This document shows, piece after piece, positions 35,920-45,758 of a stretch of 64,000 bases of DNA. The stretch covers positions 62,001 through 126,000 of the forward strand of contig CAJXOF010000010.1 in NCBI GenBank assembly GCA_913057945.1. The letters are read 5' to 3'. Numbering within the stretch: position 1 is the stretch's first letter; every line of letters starts with the position of its first letter. The translations under genes were made by a program, and so were the position numbers. The stretch is from an uncultured Hyphomonadaceae bacterium (GTDB taxonomy: Bacteria; Pseudomonadota; Alphaproteobacteria; Caulobacterales; Hyphomonadaceae). The notes below the pieces were generated by a model. The model saw only the letters and a program-made list of their open reading frames with translations, had not been told where the DNA came from and ran no database searches.

Positions 35920-36839
35920 TCGCCGCGCCGCATCCACCCGAACAGATAGAAAATGATCTGGTGCGGGCGGAAAGACTTGAATGGCAAACCATATTCTGGG
36001 TCATGGTAAGTGTTGGCGCCATGTCTGCCGCGATGGGTGGTTCTCAAGCGTTCAAAACGGCCTGGATTGAAGATGTATTAAGTTTGCTTGCGCCTATCTT
36101 CTTCCTGCTCTCCCGACATGTGGAGAAAAAGGGTGAGACGTCTGTCTTTCCCTACGGATTTCAGCGCGCGGGAACCCTGGCCTTCTTTCTGTCCGCGTCT
36201 GCCCTGTGTGCGATTGGCGCGTTCCTCCTCTATGAGGGCCTGCAGTCTCTTGTGACAATGAAACATCCCACCATTGGATCGAAGACCATTTTTGGTCATC
36301 AGGTCTGGATGGGATGGATCATGATTGGGGTCCTGTTTTTCAGCATTATTCCACCCGTCATTCTGGGTCGGGCCAAGCGAAAGATTGCCAAGCGTCTTCA
36401 TGATGAAGTCCTGTTCGTCGATGCCGACACGAACGCGGCTGACTGGCAAACCGGTGTAGCCAGCATCGCCGGTATAATTGGAATTGCCTGCGGCTGGTGG
36501 TGGGCGGACGCGCTGATGGCCTCGGTGATTTCGCTAAGCATATTAAAGGATGGCTGGACCGCGTTGAAGGGATCGACGATCCACCTGTTGGACGGTTTGC
36601 CTCGTGCCGTCGATTCCGGACAGCCTGATCCGGCAGTACAAGAATTGATTTCCCGTTTGGAGGACGAATACCCCGATTACCGTGCCCAGGTACGCGCGAC
36701 CGGGCGATATCTTCGGGCCCGCCTTGAGCCACGAGACTCGCCGCATCTCGACCGGGAAACGGCCAAAAGGCTTATGTCGGAAAAGTCGTGGCGGTTAATT
36801 GAATTGGCGCGCGGCATGAGGTCCGAAACGGACAAATGA
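35916..36839 (+). CDS. Divergent cation-diffusion-facilitator (CDF) transporter
   Basis: 307-residue membrane protein with about six helices and the CDF layout: an acidic residue in helix 2 (AWIEDVLSLLAP), the FPYGFQRAGTLAFF loop after it, and DADTNAADWQT in helix 5, followed by a short cytosolic tail. The usual HxxxD pairs are altered (WIED, TNAAD), so metal specificity may differ from zinc exporters. Translationally coupled to the lipoprotein upstream; convergent with ligD. Confidence 0.75.
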   Translation: MIAAPHPPEQIENDLVRAERLEWQTIFWVMVSVGAMSAAMGGSQAFKTAWIEDVLSLLAPIFFLLSRHVEKKGETSVFPYGFQRAGTLAFFLSASALCAIGAFLLYEGLQSLVTMKHPTIGSKTIFGHQVWMGWIMIGVLFFSIIPPVILGRAKRKIAKRLHDEVLFVDADTNAADWQTGVASIAGIIGIACGWWWADALMASVISLSILKDGWTALKGSTIHLLDGLPRAVDSGQPDPAVQELISRLEDEYPDYRAQVRATGRYLRARLEPRDSPHLDRETAKRLMSEKSWRLIELARGMRSETDK

Positions 36840-36882
36840 CCCGTTCGCCATAACCATCATACTTGTCGATCCGGGCAAGGAA

Positions 36883-39363
36883 TCACGCCCCACTTAAGAC
36901 GTCCAAGGTACGGGCGGACAGGGATTGCCGCACATCCGAGTAGGCGACCCAGGGATCCTGTTTCAATGCCCCCAGCCGACGCAGGATATTCGAAAGCGTA
37001 TACTGATTGGCGCGTTCGATACGTCCCAGCTCAGCCCAGGCAATAGGGGTCGCAATTGGCGCGCCGGGTCGCGCACGAAGCGAATAGGGGCAGATTGCCG
37101 TTGCTCCTCGCTCATTGCGAAGCCAGTCGATATAGATTTTCCCTTTGCGTTTGGCTTTCGAAGCGACCGAAACATAGCGGTCCGGTGCCGCGCCGGCCAG
37201 ATGTTCAGCAAGCCCTTTCGCCGCAGTTTTGATGTCAGGCCAGTCTCTACGCCGTTCAAGCGGAGCGATGACATGTATACCCTTGCCACCCGTGAGAAGA
37301 GGAAAAGATTTCAGGCCAGCACTCGCCAGGACATCCCGGACCTCTACCGCCGCTGTCTTCACCTCATTGAACTCAACGGTCTCATCAGGATCAAGATCAA
37401 GAACGAGGCGATCAGGACGCTCCAGCCGGTCGGTCCTGGCGCCCCAGACATGTAATTCCAGTGCGCCCATTTGCGCCGCCGACACCAGCGCGACCGATGA
37501 ATTGAGGATCAGGTATTCGGCCCATTCGCCATCGCGCTCACGAATCCTGGTCTTCCCGATCGCATCCGGTAGAGAGCCGGTGTGATGTTTCTGGAAGAAG
37601 CAAGCATCGCCGGCCCCCGCCGGACAGCGGACCAGGCTGACCGGATGATCCTTTAGAAAGGGGAGCATTCGGTTGGCAATGGCAGACATATACTCGGCAA
37701 TCTCGGCTTTGGTTGCACCTTGCTGCTCGAAAACGATCCGGTCTGGATGCGTGATCCGGACCCCTTCGATCTGGACATCCTCCCTCCTTTGCGCGTCTGG
37801 GCGATGTTCCGGTTCAGGCTTTTTCACCTCGGTAGCCTCCTTGTCCTCTCGCAGGCCAAGAAAGCTAGGATGCCGCAGCAACCTGTCCTCAGTCCTGTCC
37901 GTATAGGCTATCTCACATACGAGTTCCGGCGCCACCCAAACCGCATCCCGTTTCACCTCCGCCGGCACATCCACAAAGGGTGGGGTTTTCCGGACCCGCT
38001 CCGACAAGCTCGCCGACAGCCGCTCCAAGCTCGTTTCGGTAAAACCTGTTCCTACGCGCCCTCGATAAACGAGTCTTTCGCCAACATACTCTCCCAGCAG
38101 GAGTGATGCGAAAGGTCGTCCGCGTTTACGAGACGTCCGGTAGCCGCCGATGACAAATTCGTCGCGCCCGACGCATTTGGACTTCACCCAGCTTTTCCCG
38201 CGACCGGACCGATACCGGGATCTCCGCTTCTTCGAAATGATCCCTTCCAGCCCCATGCGACATGCCTTGCTGATGACTTCGTCGCCGCGTCCGTCGACAT
38301 GGTCCGAATAGCGAATGATGTCATGATTATCTGGCAGAAAGGATCGCAGATGCGTTTTGCGTTCTTCGAGGGGAAGCGCTCGGAAATCCTTTCCATTCAG
38401 CCACAAGACATCGAAGGCAAAATAGACAAGGTGTGCGGCCTGATCCCCGGATGTTGCGGCCTGTAAGGCACCAAACCGGCTATGACCGTGTGCGTCCAAT
38501 GCAACAAGTTCACCATCGAGAGCAGCAGAGTCAGCAGCGATATCCCGCAGCGCCCGGCTGATGGTGGGATAGCGGGCGGTCCAGTCATGCCCGTTGCGGG
38601 TCATCAATCTGACCTGATCGCCGCAGGTCAGGGCCTGAATGCGATATCCGTCAAATTTCAGCTCATGGATCCAGTCTTTTCCGGACGGGGGCGCTTCGCG
38701 CAAACTGGCAAGCTGGGGTGGTGTAAAGTCCGGTAGCGATGTTTCCGGTAGTTTGGGCCGGGAGGATTCAGGTTGTGCCCCCTTCACCCCCTGTTCGATA
38801 TCTTCAAATGTGCGATCCGAGATCACACTTGTCGTCCAGGTTTTTCTGGGATCCTGCTCTGTGTCAGCTGCCTCGTCACGCTCCTTGACCAGCAACCAGT
38901 TCTCGCGCCCTTTCCGGCTTTTTGATTTCATCAGGATAAGCGCCCACCCCCCCGAGAGCCTGCGACCCTCGATGTCGAATTTCAACACGCCCTCTTGTAA
39001 TCCCTTGTGCGGGTCCCCCCGCGGCCTCCATATGCCCTGGTCCCAGAGCATGACCGTGCCAGCTCCGTATCCTGACGGAATAACTCCTTCAAAATCTCCA
39101 TATGCGAGAGGATGATCCTCGGTCCGGACCGCCAACCGTTTGTCAGATGGATCGAGGCTTGGGCCTTTGGTGACGGCCCAGCTCTTCAACACTCCCTCAA
39201 GCTCGAGTCGGAAATCATAGTGGAGGCGGCTGGCGGCGTGTTTCTGGATCAGATAGGAAAGCGCCCCTTTCTTTCCCGAAGGAACGCCGGTTTTTTCTCC
39301 GTCGGGTTCCGGCGTTTGGGAAAAGTCCCGTTTTTCACGATAGGGGCGTAGAAGGTCGGCCAT
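36883..39363 (-). CDS. ligD: NHEJ DNA ligase D
   Basis: 826-residue multidomain enzyme of bacterial non-homologous end joining. Domain order is phosphoesterase (about 30-190; FVLQK-type region with HAASRLHYDFRLELEG), ATP-dependent ligase (about 215-520, catalytic Lys in HELKFDGYRIQ, then an OB part) and primase-polymerase (about 535-826, THPDRIVFEQQG, VLDLDPDE). It follows ku by 3 bp in one operon. This ordering is common in proteobacterial LigD. Confidence 0.95.
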   Translation of the reverse strand: MADLLRPYREKRDFSQTPEPDGEKTGVPSGKKGALSYLIQKHAASRLHYDFRLELEGVLKSWAVTKGPSLDPSDKRLAVRTEDHPLAYGDFEGVIPSGYGAGTVMLWDQGIWRPRGDPHKGLQEGVLKFDIEGRRLSGGWALILMKSKSRKGRENWLLVKERDEAADTEQDPRKTWTTSVISDRTFEDIEQGVKGAQPESSRPKLPETSLPDFTPPQLASLREAPPSGKDWIHELKFDGYRIQALTCGDQVRLMTRNGHDWTARYPTISRALRDIAADSAALDGELVALDAHGHSRFGALQAATSGDQAAHLVYFAFDVLWLNGKDFRALPLEERKTHLRSFLPDNHDIIRYSDHVDGRGDEVISKACRMGLEGIISKKRRSRYRSGRGKSWVKSKCVGRDEFVIGGYRTSRKRGRPFASLLLGEYVGERLVYRGRVGTGFTETSLERLSASLSERVRKTPPFVDVPAEVKRDAVWVAPELVCEIAYTDRTEDRLLRHPSFLGLREDKEATEVKKPEPEHRPDAQRREDVQIEGVRITHPDRIVFEQQGATKAEIAEYMSAIANRMLPFLKDHPVSLVRCPAGAGDACFFQKHHTGSLPDAIGKTRIRERDGEWAEYLILNSSVALVSAAQMGALELHVWGARTDRLERPDRLVLDLDPDETVEFNEVKTAAVEVRDVLASAGLKSFPLLTGGKGIHVIAPLERRRDWPDIKTAAKGLAEHLAGAAPDRYVSVASKAKRKGKIYIDWLRNERGATAICPYSLRARPGAPIATPIAWAELGRIERANQYTLSNILRRLGALKQDPWVAYSDVRQSLSARTLDVLSGA

Positions 39364-39366
39364 AGG

Positions 39367-40227
39367 TCATGCGGCCTCGTCCGGTTTGGATTTTGACTTG
39401 CGCTTCGATTTCGAAGCTTTTCTTTTCTTCGAACCGCCCTTTTCCACGCTTTTCTTGAGCGCCTCCATCAGATCAACAATGTTCCCACGGCCCGCTCCCG
39501 ACCCTGTTCCCTCGGACTCATCCCGGCTTACTGCGCCTGCCTCCCGCTTTTCGTCGATAAGGTCTCGAAGAGCCTCTGTGTATTGGGATTGGAACACCTC
39601 TGCCTCAAAGGGCGCAGCCTTCCGTTCAATGAGTTCTTCCGCGAGATCGAGCATTTCCTGTTCGGGCTCCAAATCGGGTATATCGTCAAACACGGAGTCA
39701 CTGGAGCGTATTTCCTCTGCGAACCGAAGCGTTTCCAGAAGCAGGCCCTTTCCGCATGGACGGATGGCAACCACATAATCCCGTCCCCGCACCGCCATCT
39801 GGCCAAGTCCCACCATTTTTGATTGGCGCAGCGCTTCTCGGATAACCGTGAATCCTTCGGCGGCCACCTCATCCTCGGCCGGCACGACATAATAGGGTTT
39901 TTCGAAATAACGCGGATCGATTTCGCAAGCATTGACAAACTGGACGAGATCAATCGTCCGTCGGCTTTCGAGCTTGATTTCGTCCAGATCCTCTGGCTCC
40001 AGCAGGACATATTCATCTTTCGCCAATTCGAATCCCTTGACGATATCATCTGTATCCACCGGACCGATGCCATCAGCAATTTTCTGGTAATGAATCCGCT
40101 GTCCGCTGGGTTTGTGAATCTGTCTCAGGGATATCCGGCCCGAGGAGGAGGTGGCCGTATAGAGTTCTATTCCGATATTTACGAGGGAAAGGCGCAAATG
40201 CCCTTTCCAGTATGCGCGCATGGCCAT
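39367..40227 (-). CDS. ku: NHEJ end-binding protein Ku
   Basis: 286-residue Ku homodimer subunit that loads on DNA ends and recruits LigD. The core beta-barrel starts MAMRAYWKGHLRLSLVNI, and YVLLEPEDLDEIKLESRRTID and KPYYVVPAED are family hallmarks. The C-terminus is a lysine-rich tail (KKRKASKSKRKSKS), often involved in DNA binding. GGAGA precedes the ATG. ligD follows at 3 bp. Confidence 0.96.
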   Translation of the reverse strand: MAMRAYWKGHLRLSLVNIGIELYTATSSSGRISLRQIHKPSGQRIHYQKIADGIGPVDTDDIVKGFELAKDEYVLLEPEDLDEIKLESRRTIDLVQFVNACEIDPRYFEKPYYVVPAEDEVAAEGFTVIREALRQSKMVGLGQMAVRGRDYVVAIRPCGKGLLLETLRFAEEIRSSDSVFDDIPDLEPEQEMLDLAEELIERKAAPFEAEVFQSQYTEALRDLIDEKREAGAVSRDESEGTGSGAGRGNIVDLMEALKKSVEKGGSKKRKASKSKRKSKSKPDEAA

Positions 40228-40301
40228 GATGTCAGTCTCCTGATCCTATCAATGCCGATCCGTTCGATCCGGTTCCGTAACAAGCAGTCTGACGCGATAG
40301 A

Positions 40302-42686
40302 TCAGTTCCCGACTTCCTCCGGCAGAGCCCAGGCAATGATCTGATCTCCCACAGGGGTTTCCATGAAATGGTGCCCGCCGGTCATCAGGACGAGATATTG
40401 ACGCCCTCCTACCTGATAGGTGATCGGGGTCGCCTGTCCGCCTGCGGGCAGCGTATCCTGCCAGACGGTCTTCCCGGACCGCAAATCGATCGCGCGGATG
40501 AGATCATCGGTCGCCGCAGCCACGAACACCAGATCCCCCGCCGTCACAAGCGGTCCGCCATTATTGGGCGTGCCGATGGTCAGAGGAATGCCGGTGGGCA
40601 GGCCGAAGGGACCATTCTTTCTAGCCGTTCCCAGGGGCCTGTCCCAGACGGTCTCGCCACTCTCCAGATCAATGGCACGGATACCGCCATAGGGGGGTTC
40701 CTTGCAGAGCAAACCCGTGACGGGCATGCGCCAGCCCGCATTGACATCAATCGCATAGGGCGCGCCGGCCTGCGGATCGCCCGCGCCTTCGGCGCCGTGC
40801 CCCATACTCCCGCCGCGGGCTTCCTCGCGAGGCGCCCATCCCTTCCGGTCGGCCTCTTCCCGCGGCACCAGACGATTGTAATTCGGCATGTCATTATAAT
40901 TGGCAATGATCAGGCGTCGCTCAGGATCAATGGCAACGCTGCCCCAGTCGGACCCGCCATTATAACCGGGATACTGGATCCAGCGCCGATCAACCGTCGG
41001 CGGCGTGTAGATGCCGTCATAGGCGGCCTTCCTGTACTGGATGCGGCAGAACATCTGATCAATCAGGGTCATGCCCCACATGTCCTTTTCTTCGAGAGGG
41101 GGCTTGGCCAGCGTGTGATAGCGGGAAAAAGGCTGGGTCTCGCTTCGTTCGCCGGGCTCCACGCCGCCCTGGGGCACCGCTCTTTCTTCGAAATCGACCA
41201 GCGGATCCCCCGTGGCACGGTCCAGAATGTAGAGGTCGCCTTGCTTGCTGGGGATCAGGATCGCCGGAATTACGCCCTCAGAGCCGTCAAAATCGAACAG
41301 GGATGGCTGGGATCCAAGGTCATAATCCCACACGTCCTTGTGGACAGTCTGGAAGTGCCAGGCTGGCCGTCCTGTCCGGACGTCCAACGCCACCAGTGAG
41401 GTAGCATACGCGTTTTCCGGCTCGGTTCGGCTGCCACTCCAATAGTCGACGGCAGAATTGCCCATGGGGATATAAGCCAGACCCAATTCATCATCGCCAG
41501 CCGCAACAGCCCAGGAGTTCGGCGTCCCCCGCGTGAAGTGATCTCCCTCAGGCGGAGCAACGGAAATATCCGGGCGAGTCATATCCCAGGACCAGAGCCA
41601 CTCCCCCGTCATGACATCAAATCCCTTGATGACCCCGGACGGCGCTTCAAGTTTCTGCCCGTCCAGCACTTGGTGATTTGTGACAATAACGCCTGAGACG
41701 ACGCTGGGCGGGGATGTGATCGAGACCATGCCCGGGACAATGTCTCCCATGCCTGTCTTGATATCCACCTCCCCATTCTCTCCGAAATCTGTACAGGGCT
41801 CGCCCGTCTCAGCGTCAACAGCGATGATCCGGCCATCCAGAGTGCCCTCTATAACCCGTGCATGGCACGCAGCCTCGGCATCAAGATCACTCTCATAATA
41901 AACAACCCCTCGGCAGGCCGCCGTATAGGGTATCCAATTCTTGTCCACGTTGGGATCGTAGCGCCAGACTTCTTCGCCTGTCGCGGCATTGAGCGCGATC
42001 ATCTGGTTTGTGGCGGAGCACAGATACAGGCGGTTCCCAATTTTGAGGGGCGTGGTTTCTGCCCCATAGGAGTTGTTTTCGGTGTCTTCAGGCAAATCCC
42101 CTGTATGGCTGAGCCAGACCCGGTCCAGCTTTGCCACATTGGATCGGTTGATCTGCTTCAATCCTGAATAACGTTGCGCCTGACTGTTCCCGTAACTCAC
42201 CCAGTCCGCACCTCCAGATGCGTCCACGGCCGGACGATCTTCTGTCAGACGCTCGGGGCCACCCGGTGTCTCATATAATATGATGCCCAGCGCGGCGAAC
42301 CCGACACTCAATCCCGTTGCCAGAACGCCGTATTTTCCCCAGCTCCAGCGAGCCCTGTCCAGCATTGGCAACATGGCAAGCACGGCAAGCAGCAGGACAA
42401 ACGGACTGACAAATCGGGGGACCCAGGCCCAGAAATCACCTCCGGCCTCGAGGATGCCCCAGAATAGCGTGAGCACGAATACCCCCAGATATGTCCAGAT
42501 ACCCGCTAGCTGTTGGCGAAAGAGCAGCACGCCCGACACGAGAAGGCCAAGACCGGAGAGGGCGTAATAGGCGCTTCCCCCCAAGGTGACCAGGCGCGCG
42601 CCCCCGATCAAGAGCACAAGACCGACCACACCGATGAGGAGACCCAATCCCTTGATGAGCATTTGGCGGTTCGAATTTGGCGACAT
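40302..42686 (-). CDS. gcd: Membrane-bound PQQ-dependent glucose dehydrogenase
   Basis: 794-residue quinoprotein that oxidises aldoses such as glucose at the periplasmic face and passes electrons to ubiquinone. The N-terminal 140 residues contain about five membrane helices. The rest is an eight-bladed propeller (DWVSYGNSQAQRYSGLKQIN, EEVWRYDPNVD, WHFQTVHKDVWDYDLGSQPS, NNGGPLVTAGDLVFVAAATDD). The start at 42686 is preferred because GGGAGG lies eight bases upstream; an in-frame start at 42731 lacks one. It is divergent from the oxidase operon, which could accept its electrons. PQQ biosynthesis genes are not in the window. Confidence 0.92.
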   Translation of the reverse strand: MSPNSNRQMLIKGLGLLIGVVGLVLLIGGARLVTLGGSAYYALSGLGLLVSGVLLFRQQLAGIWTYLGVFVLTLFWGILEAGGDFWAWVPRFVSPFVLLLAVLAMLPMLDRARWSWGKYGVLATGLSVGFAALGIILYETPGGPERLTEDRPAVDASGGADWVSYGNSQAQRYSGLKQINRSNVAKLDRVWLSHTGDLPEDTENNSYGAETTPLKIGNRLYLCSATNQMIALNAATGEEVWRYDPNVDKNWIPYTAACRGVVYYESDLDAEAACHARVIEGTLDGRIIAVDAETGEPCTDFGENGEVDIKTGMGDIVPGMVSITSPPSVVSGVIVTNHQVLDGQKLEAPSGVIKGFDVMTGEWLWSWDMTRPDISVAPPEGDHFTRGTPNSWAVAAGDDELGLAYIPMGNSAVDYWSGSRTEPENAYATSLVALDVRTGRPAWHFQTVHKDVWDYDLGSQPSLFDFDGSEGVIPAILIPSKQGDLYILDRATGDPLVDFEERAVPQGGVEPGERSETQPFSRYHTLAKPPLEEKDMWGMTLIDQMFCRIQYRKAAYDGIYTPPTVDRRWIQYPGYNGGSDWGSVAIDPERRLIIANYNDMPNYNRLVPREEADRKGWAPREEARGGSMGHGAEGAGDPQAGAPYAIDVNAGWRMPVTGLLCKEPPYGGIRAIDLESGETVWDRPLGTARKNGPFGLPTGIPLTIGTPNNGGPLVTAGDLVFVAAATDDLIRAIDLRSGKTVWQDTLPAGGQATPITYQVGGRQYLVLMTGGHHFMETPVGDQIIAWALPEEVGN

Positions 42687-42870
42687 GAGGCGCCTCCCCT
42701 CTGCGTGTGTCAGGTCATGGGAAACGCGCAACCCTTTCCTTTGTTCCGGAATTTATAATCTGTATACAAACTTATTTCTTTGTGAGGGGGCATGAATTTT
42801 CTTCCCTGGGCCCGGAACCAATCGATGATCAACCGGTTAGGAGAGCAAAGAGACTAGGCAGTCGCGCGCG

Positions 42871-43551
42871 ATGAACACAGTAAACAAAACTCGCTCGACG
42901 GAGGTGTTACTTCCTGACTCAAGACCGGATGTCATGCATTCCGGCCTATTGGGCGTGGGGAAAGCGGCCTTGATCATGGGCCTCGCGGGAATGGCTTTGA
43001 CGATTCAGGCCGGTAGCCTGACGAGCCACATGGCGGCGCATATTTTCGCCATGAGCGTGTTGGCGCCGCTGGTCGCTTGGCTTTTCATCCAGCAATGGCC
43101 GCGTCTGGCCAAACAGGCGTCCCCACGACTCATTTTGGCTAGCGTTCTGCAACTGGCCCTTCTGGCCTTGTGGCACAGCCCTCTCGTGATGATGGGCTCC
43201 ATGCAGGCCAGCCTGCTCACACAGCTAGGCATGCTTGGGCTTCTGTCCCTCGCGGCATCATGGTTCTGGGTTTGTGTTCTGGTGGCTATTGCAAACAACC
43301 GGATCTGGGTCGTCGCACCGCTACTCCTGACCGGCAAGCTTGTCTGCCTGTTCGCCATTCTCCTCGTTTTCGCGCCGCGGGCGCTCTATCCGGGAATGGG
43401 GCATACACTCCAACTTGAGGATCAGCAGGCGGCCGGCCTTCTAATGCTGACGGCCTGTCCGCTGACATATGTCGGAGCCAGCATCTATCTTGTTGCCAGA
43501 TGGTTTTCTGACCTGTCGAAACCGGAGGTCAGGCCGGACATCGTGGCATGA
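42871..43551 (+). CDS. CtaG-like cytochrome oxidase assembly protein
   Basis: 226-residue membrane protein with about six helices, of the caa3-type CtaG family. HMAAHIFAMSVLAPLVAW and LALWHSPLV are typical of the family's histidine-bearing helices. It begins the oxidase operon and overlaps the cytochrome c gene by four bases. A role in copper insertion or assembly is expected. No strong ribosome-binding site is near this ATG; an internal ATG at 42934 could be the start. Confidence 0.78.
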   Translation: MNTVNKTRSTEVLLPDSRPDVMHSGLLGVGKAALIMGLAGMALTIQAGSLTSHMAAHIFAMSVLAPLVAWLFIQQWPRLAKQASPRLILASVLQLALLALWHSPLVMMGSMQASLLTQLGMLGLLSLAASWFWVCVLVAIANNRIWVVAPLLLTGKLVCLFAILLVFAPRALYPGMGHTLQLEDQQAAGLLMLTACPLTYVGASIYLVARWFSDLSKPEVRPDIVA

Positions 43552-44666
43552 GCATTGACATTACTCTGACCTGGCGACGACTCTTTGGGGCGATTGGCGT
43601 CGCCGCATTGCTGGGCTTGGGGGTGGCCTTGTTGGTCGCCTGGTCCGGACTCTACAATGTCGCCGCGAGCCGGGGCCATCCTGCCTGGCTGAACTGGTTT
43701 CTCGAACTCGGGATGCGAAATTCCGTAGAGGCCAATGCGCCTCGCCTCCCGTCTCCCGATCTTACCGAACCAGGATTGATCGCCCTTGGGGCTGCCCATT
43801 TCCAAACTGGCTGCGCCCCCTGCCATGGCGGGCCGGACCAGGCTGTCAATCCGATCTATCAAGGCATGCTTCCCGAGCCTCCCAAGCTGGGGGACGCGGT
43901 CGGCCATTGGAGTGACAGCGAACTTCACTGGATTATCAAGCATGGGCTGCAATATGCCGGAATGCCTGGCTGGGCGGCCCCGCACCGGGATGATGAGATC
44001 TGGGCGCTTGTGGCATTCCTCCGCGCTCTGCCCGACTTGACGGAGTCCGAATTCCGGCATCTTGCCGCCGGCAATGGATCTGTCACGCCCGTCACTGTGA
44101 AGCAACTCGTCTCAGGAAGCGCCACAAGTCTCGCGATGACGACCTGCACGAAATGTCACGAGACTGATCTTGCGCCACCGGTCAGCGACAAAATCCCCCG
44201 ACTGGCTGGCCAGCCCCGCCCTTTTCTGCTTCGGGCACTGCAGGAGTATCGCGCTGATGCGCGTCAGAGCGGTATTATGGAGCCAATCGCAGCGGAAATA
44301 CCGGAAGCCCTGCTCGCCGACGTCGCAGCTTATTATGCAGACTTGGAACCGCGCCCACATCCCCCCCCTGCCTTTAAGGGAAACCCCAAAAGAGGGCGAG
44401 AGATCGCCTTGTACGGAGATCCGGACAATCGCGTTGCGGCATGCCAAGCCTGCCATAGCAGCGCGGCCAAGCCGGATTATCCTCGTCTGGCAGGGCAGTC
44501 CGCCAGCTATATGACCGCCCGTCTGCAGCATTGGAAAATTGGCCATGAGAGCAAAACACCGTTGGACGCGCTCATGGCAAACGCCATGGGCAAGCTGTCC
44601 GATGAGCAAATTGACGATGTCGTGGCATGGTATGCGAGCCGTCCCATAGAGGGAGAGCCGCCATGA
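43548..44666 (+). CDS. Membrane-anchored triheme cytochrome c
   Basis: 372 residues with an N-terminal anchor helix (about 10-32) and three CxxCH heme c sites: CAPCH, CTKCH and CQACH. Each lies in a cytochrome-c-like repeat with a downstream Met region. It is encoded between ctaG and oxidase subunit II with overlaps at both ends (ATGA). It probably carries electrons to the oxidase from quinol-linked dehydrogenases. It also resembles cytochrome subunits of alcohol or aldehyde dehydrogenases, so it may link a PQQ enzyme to the oxidase. Confidence 0.85.
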   Translation: MSIDITLTWRRLFGAIGVAALLGLGVALLVAWSGLYNVAASRGHPAWLNWFLELGMRNSVEANAPRLPSPDLTEPGLIALGAAHFQTGCAPCHGGPDQAVNPIYQGMLPEPPKLGDAVGHWSDSELHWIIKHGLQYAGMPGWAAPHRDDEIWALVAFLRALPDLTESEFRHLAAGNGSVTPVTVKQLVSGSATSLAMTTCTKCHETDLAPPVSDKIPRLAGQPRPFLLRALQEYRADARQSGIMEPIAAEIPEALLADVAAYYADLEPRPHPPPAFKGNPKRGREIALYGDPDNRVAACQACHSSAAKPDYPRLAGQSASYMTARLQHWKIGHESKTPLDALMANAMGKLSDEQIDDVVAWYASRPIEGEPP

Positions 44667-45646
44667 GCGCGGGGCGCGGACTTGCAGGACTGGGCATGGC
44701 CCTGTTCCTCATAGCCTGCCAGGGACAGCAATCTGCGCTGTCGGGCGGGGGAGCGGAATCCGACAGGACACTGGCCCTCACTGTGCTGCTTGGCGTTGGA
44801 GGCGCCATCATCTTCCTGCTGGTGGCGGGTGCGCTCCTGGTCGCCCTGCGCGGGCCGCGCCGTTGGCGCTCTTTCCTCTCCGCGCATACTCTGGTCGTTC
44901 ACGGAGGGATAACCTTCCCGGCCGTGGTTTTGTCCCTGCTGATGATCTACAGCTTCGCGGTGCTCCGCGCAGGCCCCGTTCCGGAGAGCGGTCCGGACAA
45001 ACCGTCTCATGTGATCCGGGTGGAGGGATTGCAATGGTGGTGGCGTGTTACCTATCTGCAGCCTGATGGATCAGAGATTGAAACCGCCAATGAAATCCGG
45101 ATTCCGGTCGGTGAACCCGTTCGTCTTGAGCTGATTTCGGCGGACGTGATTCACAGCCTGTGGATCCCTGCCTATGCTGGCAAGCTCGACATGATTCCCG
45201 GACACACGAACACGTTGACCCTGCTGGCCTCAGAGCCTGGCACGGTGCGGGGCCAGTGCGCAGAATATTGTGGCGGAGCACACGCCCTGATGGCGCTGTC
45301 TGTCACGGCGATGCTGCCGCCCTCCTATGAGCGCTGGCTCGCTGGCCAGGCAGAACCGTCACAACCAGGGGAGACGACCGGACACCGCGCCTTCCTGTCC
45401 GCGGGCTGTGGCGGATGCCATACGATTCGCGGCAGTCCTGCCCGCGGCCGTGTGGGGCCTGATCTCACGCATCTCGCCTCCCGGCCAAGCCTGGGGGCCG
45501 GAACGCTTGAAAATGATGCGGCAGGCCTGGCGCGCTGGCTGGACGACCACCACCAAGTGAAGCCGGACAATCTCATGCCGGACTATGATTTCCTGACTGC
45601 CTCCGAGCAGGCGGAGATCGTGACCTATCTGTCGGAGCTGGAATAA
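44663..45646 (+). CDS. coxB: Cytochrome c oxidase subunit II with C-terminal heme c domain (caa3 type)
   Basis: 327-residue lipoprotein-like subunit II. After a signal ending LFLIACQG, two membrane helices lead to the CuA domain: GLQWWWRV, HSLWIPAYAGKLDMIPG and the CuA loop QCAEYCGGAHALM with its Cys, Glu, Cys, His and Met. A fused C-terminal cytochrome c has CGGCH and the distal Met in DNLMPDYDFL. The start overlaps the preceding stop (ATGA). A 112-bp gap precedes the subunit I gene. Confidence 0.93.
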   Translation: MSAGRGLAGLGMALFLIACQGQQSALSGGGAESDRTLALTVLLGVGGAIIFLLVAGALLVALRGPRRWRSFLSAHTLVVHGGITFPAVVLSLLMIYSFAVLRAGPVPESGPDKPSHVIRVEGLQWWWRVTYLQPDGSEIETANEIRIPVGEPVRLELISADVIHSLWIPAYAGKLDMIPGHTNTLTLLASEPGTVRGQCAEYCGGAHALMALSVTAMLPPSYERWLAGQAEPSQPGETTGHRAFLSAGCGGCHTIRGSPARGRVGPDLTHLASRPSLGAGTLENDAAGLARWLDDHHQVKPDNLMPDYDFLTASEQAEIVTYLSELE

Positions 45647-45758
45647 TGATGAAGTTCAATGTCCGCAGGTCGGGCACGTTTAAGCGGCCGGCGCCGCAGC
45701 GACCAAGTCCGATCCACATGCGGGCAGCTTTGATCCTGCCCCGGTGCGGAGGCACAGC

